Assembly: GCA_963845735.1 (NCBI GenBank)
Contig: CAWJTR010000010.1
Span: 1 to 64,000 of the forward strand
Reading direction: 5' to 3'
DNA length: 64,000 nucleotides
Source of the DNA: AP-15 sp963845735
GTDB lineage: Bacteria > Pseudomonadota > Alphaproteobacteria > ATCC43930 > CGMCC-115725
Positions 47,593 through 60,804 of the stretch are shown in pieces; position 1 is the stretch's first letter, and each line of letters opens with the position of its first letter. Made by a program: the position numbers and the translations under genes. The notes beneath the pieces are model-generated. The model did no database searches. It was not told the origin of the DNA and worked only from the letters and a program-made list of their open reading frames with translations.

Positions 47593-48825
47593 CTAACCGG
47601 CGAAGGCGGCGATGCCGGTCTGGGCGCGCCCGAGAATCAGCGCGTGGACGTCGTGCGTGCCTTCGTAAGTATTGACGGCTTCCAGGTTCATCACGTGCCG
47701 GATCACATGGTATTCGTCGGAGATGCCGTTGCCGCCATGCATGTCTCGGGCAGCGCGGGCGATGTCGAGCGCCTTGCCCGCATTGTTGCGCTTTAACAGC
47801 GAGGCCATCTCGGGCGCGGCGCGGCCCTGATCCTTGAGGCGGCCCAGGCGCAGGCAGGCGGTGAGGCCGAGGGTGATCTCGGTCTGCATGTCGACGAGCT
47901 TTTTCTGGATCAGCTGGTTGGCGGCGAGCGGGCGGCCGAATTGCCGGCGCTCAAGGGTATAGTTGCGCGCCGCGTGCCAGCAGAACTCGGCAGCCCCCAT
48001 GGCGCCCCAGGCGATGCCGTAGCGGGCGTTGTTGAGGCAGGAGAACGGGCCCCGCAATCCCTTGACTCCCGGCAGCAAATTCTCCTCGGGAACGAACACA
48101 TCGTCGATCACGATCTCGCCGGTAGCCGAGGCGCGCAGGCTGAACTTACCCTCGATCTTTGGCGCGCTCAGACCCTTCATGCCCTTTTCGAGGATAAAGC
48201 CGCGGATCACGCCGTCTTCGGTCTTGGCCCAGACGACAAATACATCGGCGATCGGCGCGTTGGAGATCCACATCTTGGCGCCGTTCAGTCGGTAGCCGCC
48301 CGGCGCCGCGGCGGCCCGCGTCGTCATGCTGCCCGGATCGGACCCGTGATCGGGCTCGGTCAGGCCGAAGCAGCCGACCCATTCGCCGGTGGCGAGCTTG
48401 GGCAGATATCTGCGGCGCTGCGCCTCGGTGCCGAAATCGTAGATCGGATACATGACGAGGCTCGACTGCACGCTCATCGCCGAGCGATAGCCGCTGTCGA
48501 CGCGCTCGACCTCGCGCGCAATCAGCCCGTAACACACATAATTGACGCCGGCGCAGCCGTAACCCTCGATGGTCGAGCCGAGAAAGCCCAGCGCACCCAT
48601 CTCGTTCATGATTTCACGGTCGAACCGCTCGTGCCGGTTGGCTTCGAGCACCCGCGGAAACAGCTTTTCCTGGCAATAGGCGCGAGCGCTGTCGCGCACC
48701 ATTCGCTCGTCCTCGCTCAGTTCGTCCTCGAGGAGAAGCGGATCGGCCCAGTCGAAGCGAGCTTCGGTTTCAGGATGGCGCGGCGCGGTGGGGGAAACGG
48801 GGGCGAGCTCGGTGTCGGCGGGCAT
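47593..48825 (-). CDS. gcdH: Glutaryl-CoA dehydrogenase
   Basis: FAD enzyme that oxidises and decarboxylates glutaryl-CoA to crotonyl-CoA, passing electrons to ETF. Length 410 aa. FDWADPLLLEDELSEDERMV and FGLTEPDHGSDPGSM are GCDH-like. The catalytic Glu is in NTYEGTHDVHALILGRAQTG near the C-terminus. RRQFGRPLAANQLIQKKL is the usual FAD/CoA segment. Electrons would go through ETF to the ETF-QO at 10451-12088. Likely serves lysine or aromatic catabolism. Frame intact. Confidence 0.9.
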   Translation of the reverse strand: MPADTELAPVSPTAPRHPETEARFDWADPLLLEDELSEDERMVRDSARAYCQEKLFPRVLEANRHERFDREIMNEMGALGFLGSTIEGYGCAGVNYVCYGLIAREVERVDSGYRSAMSVQSSLVMYPIYDFGTEAQRRRYLPKLATGEWVGCFGLTEPDHGSDPGSMTTRAAAAPGGYRLNGAKMWISNAPIADVFVVWAKTEDGVIRGFILEKGMKGLSAPKIEGKFSLRASATGEIVIDDVFVPEENLLPGVKGLRGPFSCLNNARYGIAWGAMGAAEFCWHAARNYTLERRQFGRPLAANQLIQKKLVDMQTEITLGLTACLRLGRLKDQGRAAPEMASLLKRNNAGKALDIARAARDMHGGNGISDEYHVIRHVMNLEAVNTYEGTHDVHALILGRAQTGIAAFAG

Positions 48826-48893
48826 CGATGACCTCGGCGGCGGCGATAGCGGCCGCTTATACCGCGCTGGCTCGCCGCAGCGTCAGAAATCCG

Positions 48894-49406
48894 TCAATCT
48901 TCCCGTCGCGTCGCGCGCGAACACGAAGCGTAAAATTTCGCGGTCGTGAGCGGCCGCGGTGCGCCTATTTTTTGCCGGCGGATGCACCGGGCGGCGCCGC
49001 GGCCGAGACCGATCTTCTTGGCGAAGGCGGAGCGCTGTTCGGCGTAGTTGGGAGCCACCATCGGATAATCCGGCGCCAAGCCCCATCGCGCGCGATATTC
49101 GTCAGGCGTCATATTATAAGTCGAGCGAAGATGCCGCTTCAGCATCTTCAGCTTTTTGCCGTCTTCGAGACAGATCAAATAATCCGGGGTGATCGACTTG
49201 CGGATCGGCACCGCCGGTTTCACCGGTTCCGGCGGCGGTTCCGCGACTTGGCCCTCCAGACCCTTCAATGAGCCATATACGGCATTAATTACCTCAGCCA
49301 GCTGGGCCGTCGGCCAACGTATTGTTGCTGACATAGGCGGCGACCACATCCGCGGTCATCCGCAACAACTCTTCCTCCGCCATCTTCGGCACTGTGGTTT
49401 CTGCCA
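48894..49406 (-). CDS. Ros/MucR-family transcriptional regulator, frameshifted
   Basis: Zinc-finger regulator of exopolysaccharide, motility and cell-cycle genes in alphaproteobacteria. The N-terminus AEEELLRMTADVVAAYVSNNT reads in one frame from ATG 49406. After a break near 49320 the core follows: INAVYGSLKGL, SITPDYLICLEDGKKLKMLK, RHLRSTYNMTPDEYRARWGL, PMVAPNYAEQRSAFAKKIG. The C2H2-type cysteine/histidine set is reduced, as in many MucR proteins. The C-terminal end may also shift frame, in which case it ends near 48970. Confidence 0.85.
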
Positions 49407-49820
49407 TTTTCTCGCCCCGACTAAGCCTGGAATGTTCACGCCAATGCCATAATTGGCGCACGAATTTCTTGTGTCAACGGAAACTTATGAGAGAGAAGAG
49501 TAATCGTCATTTGTGCGCAGGCGCAACGACTTGCCGGCGCGCTTCGTGCTCCCGCTCGACGCTGGTCTCCGGTAGCACAGTCCGTGGCGGGGTTGCCGGG
49601 CCGAAATATAGCGAATGAATTGATCAGCCGCTCGCAACGGCAGCGCGACGCAGTGCGGGCGCCGTACTGGCGCTGACCGCGATTTATGGTGGATGATTGG
49701 CATTCTCTAGCGAGATATGGTAGCTCATCAACCGTTGACGAAGTTTGTTGCCGCGCTCCCTCGGTAACGCCGCCGCTCGGTCGCGGCGCGCTCAACCGCT
49801 GCTCAGCGAGTGATTTGTTG
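49407..49820. other. Intergenic region before glyA
   Basis: About 410 bases between divergent mucR and glyA. Promoters for both must lie here. I looked for a glycine riboswitch and did not see its conserved core. No gene supported. Confidence 0.45.
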
Positions 49821-51138
49821 ATGGTTTCAGGTTCGGTCCCGCTTCGCATCGCTACCGCCGACGATTTCTTTTCCGATCCGCTGGCCGCGGCCGACCCGGA
49901 GGTGGCGGCGGCTATCGGGCGTGAGCTCGCGCGCCAACAGTCGCAGATCGAGCTGATCGCCAGCGAAAACATCGTCTCTCGCGCGGTTCTGGAGGCGCAG
50001 GGCTCGGTCTTGACCAACAAGTATGCCGAGGGCTATCCGGGGCGCCGCTACTACGGCGGCTGCGAGTTCGTCGATCTGGCCGAGAGCCTTGCGATCGACC
50101 GCGCCAAACGGCTCTTCGGCTGCGCCTTTGCCAATGTCCAGCCGCATTCCGGCGCCCAGGCGAACCAGGCCGTCTTTCTGGCATTGCTGACGCCCGGGAG
50201 ACACGATCCTCGGCATGTCGCTCGCCGCCGGCGGCCATCTGACCCACGGCGCGCGGCCGAACCTGTCCGGTAAATGGTTCAACGCGGTCTCCTACGGCGT
50301 CCGGCGCGAGGATGCACGCATCGATCTCGACGAGGTCGAGCGGCTGGCGCGCACCCATCGGCCCAAGCTGATTATCGCGGGCGGCAGCGCCTATCCGCGG
50401 ATCATCGATTTCGCCCGCTTTCGCGCGATCGCCGACGAAGTCGGCGCCTATCTGATGGTCGACATGGCGCATTTTGCCGGTCTGGTCGCCGGCGGCGTCC
50501 ATCCGAGCCCATTGCCGCATGCCCATGTCGTGACCACGACGACGCACAAAACCCTGCGCGGGCCGCGCGGCGGACTGATCCTGGCCGCGGATGAAGAGAT
50601 CGGCCGGCGGATCAACGCCGCCGTCTTTCCCGGGCTGCAGGGCGGTCCGTTGATGCATGTGATCGCGGCCAAGGCAGTGGCGCTCGGCGAGGCGCTGCAG
50701 CCGGCTTTTGCCGCTTATGCCGCTGCCGTCGTGGAAAACGCCCAGATCCTGGCTGGGACATTGGCGCAAGCGGGGCTGGCGATCGTCTCGGGCGGCACGG
50801 ACACTCATCTGATGCTGGTCGATCTGCGTCCGCTGGGCTTGACCGGCCGCGACGCCGAGGTGAGCCTCGAGCACGCCGGCATCACCTGCAACAAGAATGG
50901 CATCCCATTCGACCCGGAGAAGCCGACGGTGACCTCGGGGATCCGCCTCGGTTCGCCGGCGGCGACGACCCGCGGCTTTGGTGCAGACGAATTCCGCGCG
51001 GTGGGCCGGCTTATCGTCGAGGTGTTGCGCGCGCGGTCACGCGGCCGGGACGACAACGGCGCGGCCGAGGCGCGGGTGCGTGAGGAGGTCCGCGAACTCT
51101 GCCGCCGATTTCCGATCTACGGGCAAGCAGGGGCCTGA
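49821..51138 (+). CDS. glyA: Serine hydroxymethyltransferase, one frameshift
   Basis: PLP enzyme interconverting serine and glycine with tetrahydrofolate. IELIASENIVSRAVLEAQGS and NKYAEGYPGRRYYGGCEFVD are strongly conserved. The PLP lysine is in TTTTHKTLRGPRGG. IRLGSPAATTRGF lies near the end. The frame changes near 50200 in CCCGGGAGACAC, where removing one base gives TPGDTILGMSLAAGGHLTHG. About 438 aa. glyA-nrdR-ribD is a conserved order, so an indel error is likely. Confidence 0.94.
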
Positions 51139-51162
51139 CGCGAGCAGGGGTGGGAGGAGAAA

Positions 51163-51622
51163 ATGCGCTGTCCGTTTTGCGGCACAGACGATACCCAGGT
51201 CAAAGAATTCGCGACCGACCGACGATCGCGGCGCCATCCGGAGGCGGCGGTTTTGCCCGAATTGCGCGGCCCGGTTTACGACCTTCGAGCGGGTGCAACT
51301 GCGCGACCTGACCGTGGTCAAAAAAAACGGACAGCGCGAGCCCTTTGACCGCGACAAGCTGGCGCGCTCGATCTACATCGCCCTGCGCAAGCGCCCGGTC
51401 GAGCCCGATCGGGTCGAGCGCATCATCAACTCGTTGGTCCGCCAGCTCGAAAGCTCGGGCGAGACCGACATCCCGAGCGACATGATCGGCGGCCTCGTCA
51501 TGGAGGCGCTGGCGAGCCTCGACCAGGTCGCCTACATCCGTTTCGCCTCGGTCTATCGCAATTTCCGCGAAGCCAAGGATTTCGGCGATTTTGTCGGGCG
51601 GATCGCGGCGGATGGCGAATGA
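51163..51622 (+). CDS. nrdR: NrdR transcriptional repressor, one frameshift
   Basis: Represses ribonucleotide reductase operons. The zinc ribbon is MRCPFCGTDDTQVK with FCPNCAARFTTFERVQ. The ATP-cone domain follows (VVKKNGQREPFDRDKLARSI, DIPSDMIGGLVMEAL, VAYIRFASVYRNF). The frame changes near 51208 in AAAGAATTC, right after DTQVK; the second frame reads SRPTDDRGAIRRRR. About 153 aa, a normal length. GGGAGGAG precedes the ATG. Its end overlaps the ribD start. Confidence 0.94.
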
Positions 51623-52758
51623 AGATGGGGCATCGGGTCCGAGCCCGACCGGCGAGAGGCACATCGATGTCCGCTGGATGCGGACGGCGTTGGCGCTGGC
51701 CCGTCGCGGGCTCGGCGCGGTGTGGCCGAACCCGGCGGTCGGTTGCGTCATTGTCAATGAGGGCCGCGTCGTCGGCCGCGGCTGGACCCAGCCCGGCGGG
51801 CGGCCGCATGCCGAGACCGAGGCCCTGCGCCGAGCCGGGCAAGCCGCGCGCGGCGCTACCGCCTATGTCAGCCTCGAACCTTGCTGCCATTGGGGACGCA
51901 CCCCGCCCTGCGCCGAAGCGCTGATCGATGCCGGCGTGCGGCGGGTCGTCGTCGCCGTCGAAGATCCCGATCCGCGCGTCGCCGGCAACGGGATCGCCCG
52001 GTTGCGCGCGGCCGGGCTCGCGGTCGACACTGGGCTTGGCGCCGAGGAGGCGACCGAGATCAACGCCGGCTTCCTCACTCGCCTCGCGCTCGGCCGGCCG
52101 CTCGTCACCTTGAAGCTCGCGACTTCGCTCGACGGCCGCATCGCCACCGGCAGCGGCGAAAGCCAGTGGATCACCGGGCCGCCGGCGCGCGAGCGGGGGC
52201 ATGCGCTGCGTGCCGCACACGACGCGATCATGGTCGGCACCGCGACCGTCCTTGCCGATGATCCGCAGCTGACCTGCCGCCTGCCCGGGCTCGGCCAGCG
52301 CTCTCCGGTGCGGGTCGTCCTCGATCGCCAGCTGCGCATTCCGCGCTCGGCCGCGGTGATCGCCGATGCCCGCCAAACCCCCACCTGGGTTTTGACTCTG
52401 CGCTCGGCCGATGCGGCCCGGCGTGCGGCGCTGCTTGCTGCCGGCGTGACCCTGATCGATGTCGATCCGGACGCCGAGGGGCGAATCGATCTCGTCGCGG
52501 CGCTCGCGGCTCTTGGCGAGCGCGGCGTCACCCGGCTTCTGATCGAGGGCGGCGCCCGGCTCGCCGCCGCGCTGTTACGCGCCGCGTCTCGTCGACCGCC
52601 TCGCCTGGTTTCACGCGCCGCTGCTGATCGGCGGCGACGGCACTCCCGCAGTCGCCGCCCTTGGCCTGGACAGGCTCGCCGACGCGCCCGGTTTCGAGCG
52701 GTTGTCGGTTGCGCGGGTCGGCGACGACATGCTGACGATGTTTCGGGCGCGTGCATAG
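51612..52758 (+). CDS. ribD: Bifunctional pyrimidine deaminase/reductase of riboflavin synthesis, one frameshift
   Basis: Two early riboflavin steps. The deaminase domain has the zinc motif PHAETEAL and PCCHWGRTPPCAEAL. The reductase domain has LKLATSLDGRIATGSGESQW, MVGTATVLADDPQLTCR and TRLLIEGGARLAAALL. The frame changes near 52575; the remainder reads LVDRLAWFHAPLLIGGDGTP to DDMLTMFRARA, ending at 52758. About 381 aa. ATG overlaps the nrdR end by 11 bases. ribE, ribBA and ribH, which usually follow, are absent here. Confidence 0.94.
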
Positions 52759-53080
52759 CGGCATTCCCGGCGGCCATATCGTCCGAACTTCCGGCCCGCG
52801 CGGCGAGCTCCCGAAATTGCCGGGCAAGGGGTTCTCGAAACGCCCCTGCCACCCCTCGCGTTTGATGCGCGTCGATCCCGAGGTGCGATCCGTGCAGTTC
52901 GCCTCATCGATCATGACAAAGCGGGGTTACCCCAAAAACTGAGCTCGCGAGACAAAAGTCCACAATGGTCTTATCCAATGATCCGCACGACTTGACTTGC
53001 TCAAGTGGCGCGGCCCCCGCTTGATTCTAATCGTCGGAGTAGTAGAATATAAGGTTGAGTCCAGCAACTGTTCCGTGCCG
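52759..53080. other. Intergenic stretch where rib genes would be expected
   Basis: About 320 bases with no supported gene and no FMN riboswitch that I can see. It carries a stop-rich AT-leaning segment before the export lipoprotein gene. Confidence 0.4.
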
Positions 53081-54242
53081 ATGAAGGTTCCCATCTCCGT
53101 TGTCTGTCTCGGCGGCATTTTGTTGGCCGGATGCGCCACGCTCCCCACCGCAGGGCCAACTGTGAGCCAGGTCTTTGATCAGGCGGTAACGGACGGGCAG
53201 CGGCACTTCGATCTTGTCGAGGTCGACAACCATGTCGTGGCGACGCTGTTGGCGCAGCCGACCGAGAGCTTTCGCTCGAAGTTTCAAAAATACGGCAAGC
53301 CCCCCGGTCCGACAATCGGGATCGGCGATACGGTCTCGGTGTCGATTTGGGAGGCCGCAGGAGGGGGTCTCTTCAGCGCGCCGCCGGCGACCGGGGCTGG
53401 CGGCGGCGGATCGAGAACCGAAATCCCCGACCAGGTCGTAACGCCCGACGGCGCGATCAGCGTGCCGTTTGCCGGCCGCATTGCGGTCGCCGGACGCACG
53501 CCGCTTCAAGTGCAAGACGAAATCCAGCAGCGCCTGGCCGACAAGGCAATCGAGCCGCAAGCGATCGTCACCGTGACCAGGAGCATCACCAACACCGCGA
53601 CCGTGTCGGGCGAGGTCGTCACCGGCGCCCGGGTGCCGCTCTCTGTCGGCGGCGATCATCTGCTCGATGTGATTGCCGCCGCGGGCGGGGCGAAAGCGCC
53701 GGTTTATCAATACTTTCGTGCGGCTTTCCCGCGGCGGGGTCACGGTAACGATCCCGATGGCTAAGCTGGTCTCGAACCCGGGCGAAAACATCTATGCGTG
53801 GCCGGGAGACGTGCTGACCTTGGTCCAGGTACCGCAAACCTTCTCGGTGTTCGGCGCGACCGGGGCGAACACCGAGGTGCCGTTTGGCGCCGAGAAGCTG
53901 ACTCTGGCCCAAGCGCTGGCCAAGGCTGGCGGGTTGCAGGATGTGCGCGCCGATCCGCGAGGGATATTTCTGTTCCGCTTCGAACCTGCTTCGGTCGTCG
54001 GCGCCCTCAACGCCCCGGCTCTGGCCACCGGGCCCGATGGAACGTCTCCGGTCGTCTACCGCCTCAATCTCCGTGAGGCCAGCAACTATTTCTACGCGGA
54101 ACGCTTCCCGATGGAAGACAAGGACGTAATCTACGTCGCCAATGCGCCGCTTACCGAGCTGCAGAAGTTCTTCACCTTGGTGAATACGATCACCGGACCG
54201 GTGATCAGCGGCGTGGTCGTCAGCCGCTCGGTCAATCCATGA
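53081..54242 (+). CDS. Polysaccharide export lipoprotein (Wza/KpsD-type), one frameshift
   Basis: Outer-membrane auxiliary protein for capsule or exopolysaccharide export. The lipoprotein signal is VCLGGILLAGC. The polysaccharide-export domain has IGIGDTVSVSIWEA and VVTPDGAISVPFAGRIAVAG. SLBB-type repeats follow (TVSGEVVTGARVPLSVG, FSVFGATGANTEVPFG). The frame changes near 53712, before RLSRGGVTVTIPMAKL. About 386 aa. It belongs functionally with the NodU, SGNH and PEP-CTERM genes elsewhere in the window. Its end overlaps the convergent amidohydrolase by 11 bases. Confidence 0.9.
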
Positions 54243-55282
54243 GCCGGTAAACTCGCCTCGCGGTGCCGGCGAAAAGAGCTTGCTTTTCGACGGCGGAGCA
54301 ACCGGCGGCGATCCGCTTGAACGCGTTCCACAGCACGGCGTAGCCGCAGCTGCCTTTGTCGACCGGGAAATTGCTCTCGAACATCGCGCGCTGCGGACCG
54401 AAGGCGGCGATGCAGGTCTCTATGTAAGGCCGCCAGGCCGCCGCCAGCTCTTCCGAACTCGGGGGCAATTCGTGGGTGTGCACAGTGAACCCGAACATGC
54501 GCATGCCAAGACCGCCAAGCTTGACATGCACGTTGGGGCACTGCGCCAATTCGCGGATGCGGGCGCTCCATTCCGCAAAGACATCGTCGCGCTTGCCGGC
54601 GTAACGGCCGAGGCCAATCGGGCCGCCGACATGGTCGAGCACGATCGGCGTCGCCGGGAAGGCGCGCGCGAGATCGGTGAGTTCGCCGAGCTGGGTGTGG
54701 TACATCCACGCGTCAAAGCTGAGGCCGAGCGGCGCCGAGCCGGGCAAAGCCCTCGCGCACCCGCCGGTCCATCAGCAGGCCGCGGGGCGCAGCACCGGCG
54801 AGCCCCACGCCGCCTGATCCGGATGCGTCGCCGTGATAAAGCGGATGCCGCGGAAACGTCCGCCGCCGGCCGTAATCTGCGCCTCCAGCACCTTTTCGAC
54901 CGCCGCCCCCAATGCCAGATCGGCATAACCGACGATCCCCGCGCACACGCGCGTTTTCCCGTAGCCACCGCTGGCGCTCATCGCCGCGACGCCGTTGGCG
55001 AACTCGATTTCGCCGACCGGCCGCATCTCCGATCGGACCGTGGGCGCGATACATCGACAGCCATTCGAGGTAGACGGTAGCGGTGATGTTGTGGCCGCTG
55101 CCGATGTCGGCCAGCAGATCCGGCAACAGATAGCGGCCGGTCTCGGGCCGCTCGACCAGGTGATGATGCGGATCGACGATTGGCAGATCGGGCTCGATGA
55201 TTTCCTCGTGGCGGCGTTCGAGCCACTCCGGCCGGACTGCCAGATGCACGCTAGTCGCGGTTGGCGGTGTTGCGCTGAGCAT
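54232..55282 (-). CDS. Amidohydrolase (TIM-barrel, lactonase-like), frameshifted
   Basis: About 349 aa when joined. The metal motif is IVDPHHHL near residue 36. GHNITATVYLEWLSMYRAHGP is followed by a frame change near 55030. ALGAAVEKVLEAQITAGGGR and FRGIRFITATHPD come next. After a further change near 54780 come LSFDAWMYHTQLGELTDLA, IVLDHVGGPIG and MFESNFPVDKGSCGYAVLW. This is the amidohydrolase-2 family with sugar lactonases and decarboxylases. It sits beside the benzoyl-CoA genes and may act on a ring-cleavage product; that is inference. Confidence 0.82.
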
Positions 55283-55366
55283 TGTGACTCTCGCCTGCTA
55301 ACGGTCCGTCGTGGGTGTCAGTATCACGATTCATCCGTCGCGACTGCGACTAGGGTGGGAGCAACG

Positions 55367-56919
<1,553 letters not shown>

Positions 56920-57006
56920 CGGCAACCCTCCTCCCGTTTCCGACTGCGTGGGTTATGGTCGAACCGAAATAATAGCGTTTCTGCGGCGTCCGGCTATCAT
57001 GCTGCA

Positions 57007-58632
57007 ATGATCGCCTTCGATACCGAGCCCGCCCGCTACCGGCATTGGCGCCTTGCCTGCGCGGGGCCGGTCGCGACCCTGACCCTCGATGTCGCGGAAG
57101 AGGGCGGGCTCGATCCCGGCTACCGGCTCAAGCTCAACTCCTATGATCTCGGCGTCGACATCGAATTGCACGACGCACTGAATCGGATCCGCTTCGAGCA
57201 TCCCGCGGTGCGGGTCGTCGTACTGACCAGCGGCAAGGAGCGAGTCTTCTGCTCGGGCGCCAACATCTACATGCTGGGGCAGGCGAGCCACGCGCAAAAG
57301 GTCAATTTCTGCAAATTCACCAACGAGACCCGCAACGGCATCGAGGATTCGAGCGCGCATTCGGGGCTCAAATTCATCGCCGCGGTCAACGGCGCCTGCG
57401 CCGGCGGCGGATATGAGCTGGCGCTCGCCTGCGACGAGATCGTCATGGTCGACGACCGGTCGAGCACGGTCAGCCTGCCTGAGGTGGCGCTGCTCGGCGT
57501 CTTGCCCGGCACCGGCGGGCTGACCCGTCTCGTCGACAAGCGCAAGGTGCGGCGCGACCTCGCCGATGTGTTCTGCACCACCGCCGAGGGGGTGCGCGCC
57601 GACCGGGCCAAGGCGTGGAAGCTGGTCGATCGGATCGCGCCGCCGGCCGGGTTCCATCAGCTGGTCGCCGAGCGCGCCCAGGTGCTGGCGGCGACCAGCG
57701 ACCGCCCGGCCGATGCCGAAGGTGTGGCGCTTACCCCGATCGAGCGCCGGATCGACCAGCGCGGCTATCACTATCGCTGGGTCGAGGTCGACATCGCCCG
57801 CGCCGACCGGGTGGCGACCGTGACCGTCAGCGGGCCCCGTGCCGAAGACCTGCCCGGCGATCTGGCCGGCATCGTCGCCGCCGGTGCCGGCTGGTGGCCA
57901 CTGGCGATGGCGCGCGAGCTGGACGACGCGCTGCTGATGCTGCGCGCCAACGAGCCCGAAATCGGGACACTGGTGCTGAAGACCCGCGGCGAAGTGGGGC
58001 CGGTATTGGCCTCTGACGCGATCATCGACGCGCATCGGAACCATTGGTTCGTGCGCGAGACGATCGGCGTGATGCGCCGGACCTTACAGCGCCTCGATGT
58101 CTCGTCGCGCAGCCTCTTCGCGGTGATCGACGAGGGTTCGTGCTTTGCCGGCAGCCTGTTCGAATTGGCGCTCGCCGCGGATCGCAGCTACATGCTGGCG
58201 GACGGCCCGCAGGTCGGACTAAGCGCCTACAATTTCGGCGATCTCGAAATGGTCAACGGCCGCACCCGACTGGCGACGCGTTTCAACGACGAAGAAACGG
58301 CCGAGGCACTACGGCGACTGTCCGGCACCCCACTCGACGCGGCGACGGCGCTCGACCGGGGCCTGGTGACCTTCGCCCCAGACGAGCTCGACTGGGAGGA
58401 TGAGATCCGTCTCGCCCTCGAAGAGCGCGCGAGCCTGTCGCCCGATGCGCTGACCGGAATGGAGGCGAGCCTGCGCTTTGCCGGGGCCGAGACCGTCGCG
58501 ACCAAGATCTTCGCCCGGCTGTCGGCGTGGCAGAACTGGATTTTTTCGCGCCCGAACGTCGTGGGCGAGCATAGTGCTCTGAAAAGCTACGGTAGCGGCG
58601 CCAAGCCGCGCTTCGACTGGGAGCGGGTGTAA
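57007..58632 (+). CDS. boxC: Benzoyl-CoA-dihydrodiol lyase
   Basis: Ring-cleaving enzyme of the aerobic box pathway; it opens 2,3-epoxybenzoyl-CoA hydrolytically to an aldehyde acid CoA. Length 541 aa, with two crotonase-like halves. The first has VCSGANIY-like FCSGANIYMLG and GACAGGGYELALACDEIVMV; the second has DEGSCFAGSLFELALAADRSY. WQNWIFSRPNVVG with ALKSYGSGAKPRFDW is the distinctive BoxC end. boxB starts 14 bases later. Frame intact. Confidence 0.95.
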   Translation: MIAFDTEPARYRHWRLACAGPVATLTLDVAEEGGLDPGYRLKLNSYDLGVDIELHDALNRIRFEHPAVRVVVLTSGKERVFCSGANIYMLGQASHAQKVNFCKFTNETRNGIEDSSAHSGLKFIAAVNGACAGGGYELALACDEIVMVDDRSSTVSLPEVALLGVLPGTGGLTRLVDKRKVRRDLADVFCTTAEGVRADRAKAWKLVDRIAPPAGFHQLVAERAQVLAATSDRPADAEGVALTPIERRIDQRGYHYRWVEVDIARADRVATVTVSGPRAEDLPGDLAGIVAAGAGWWPLAMARELDDALLMLRANEPEIGTLVLKTRGEVGPVLASDAIIDAHRNHWFVRETIGVMRRTLQRLDVSSRSLFAVIDEGSCFAGSLFELALAADRSYMLADGPQVGLSAYNFGDLEMVNGRTRLATRFNDEETAEALRRLSGTPLDAATALDRGLVTFAPDELDWEDEIRLALEERASLSPDALTGMEASLRFAGAETVATKIFARLSAWQNWIFSRPNVVGEHSALKSYGSGAKPRFDWERV

Positions 58633-58646
58633 CGCGAGGACGGCAG

Positions 58647-60068
<1,422 letters not shown>

Positions 60069-60293
60069 GTGTCCTGCTGATGGTTTCAGCGCTTCTGCGG
60101 CGTTTTAATTCACAGAATGAGACTGGTTAACACACACAGTCAGATTCGGCGCGTCGCCTAGACAGCCGCGACCGATACCCTGACGAGATCATGGGGCGGC
60201 AAGCACGTCGTGGAATGTGCACCTGATGCAATCCTCCCGCCGCCGTCGCCGGCTAGCCGACAGCACGCCGTGCAATAGCAGGAGTTCGTGCAT

Positions 60294-60794
60294 ATGACGA
60301 AATCGAAGAATGCAGTCTGGCTGACCTTTCTCTCCGGCGGTCTTGGCGTCGCCGTCTTTACCTTCGTGGCCAACAAGGCATGGGAAATGTACCACCACCG
60401 TCCGGTCGGGCCCGACTATGTTGAGAGTTCGATACGGTTCGAGGGCAACAAACTCCTTATATTCGTGCGCAACAATAGCGACGAGCCGCTCGACTTAAAA
60501 CGCGCCGAGATCGACATCGATGAACCCGCCCTCGTAAAAGCCGAGGTGCTGGGAGCCTATCCGGACGTTTCGAAGGTCTACACTGCTTCCGCATCGGTCG
60601 GAAGCGCCAGCCTGGACGCCGGCGACAAGGGACTGGTCCTGACTGTTAGGATCGCGCAGGCTATCCCACCCAAGGCCGCCGACCAATTCGGGGTCTCGCT
60701 CGATGGCCTGGCGGGTCCCGTGGACCTCTCCAAGGTGAAAGTTCGCGCCGAGCTCGAAGATCTCGTAGGTAACAAGTACACGGTCATGCCGTAG
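60294..60794 (+). CDS. Hypothetical membrane-anchored protein, partner of the metallopeptidase
   Basis: Protein of 166 aa with one N-terminal transmembrane helix (NAVWLTFLSGGLGVAVFTFVA) and an extracytoplasmic beta-rich domain (SSIRFEGNKLLIFVRNNSDE, VKVRAELEDLVGNKYTVMP). ATG at 60294 lies nine bases after AGGAG; a GTG two codons earlier is possible. No family recognised. It sits 10 bases before the metallopeptidase gene, so the two form a unit. Frame intact. Confidence 0.7.
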   Translation: MTKSKNAVWLTFLSGGLGVAVFTFVANKAWEMYHHRPVGPDYVESSIRFEGNKLLIFVRNNSDEPLDLKRAEIDIDEPALVKAEVLGAYPDVSKVYTASASVGSASLDAGDKGLVLTVRIAQAIPPKAADQFGVSLDGLAGPVDLSKVKVRAELEDLVGNKYTVMP

Positions 60795-60804
60795 GAGGGG
60801 TCCA

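Noticed and set aside
49407..49820. Glycine riboswitch before glyA
   Set aside because: The conserved aptamer core could not be found.
52759..53080. FMN riboswitch or rib gene after ribD
   Set aside because: No conserved RFN-element sequence and no rib protein motif in any frame.
56953..58044. Long minus-strand frame across boxC
   Set aside because: Antisense to the well-conserved boxC; no recognisable domain.
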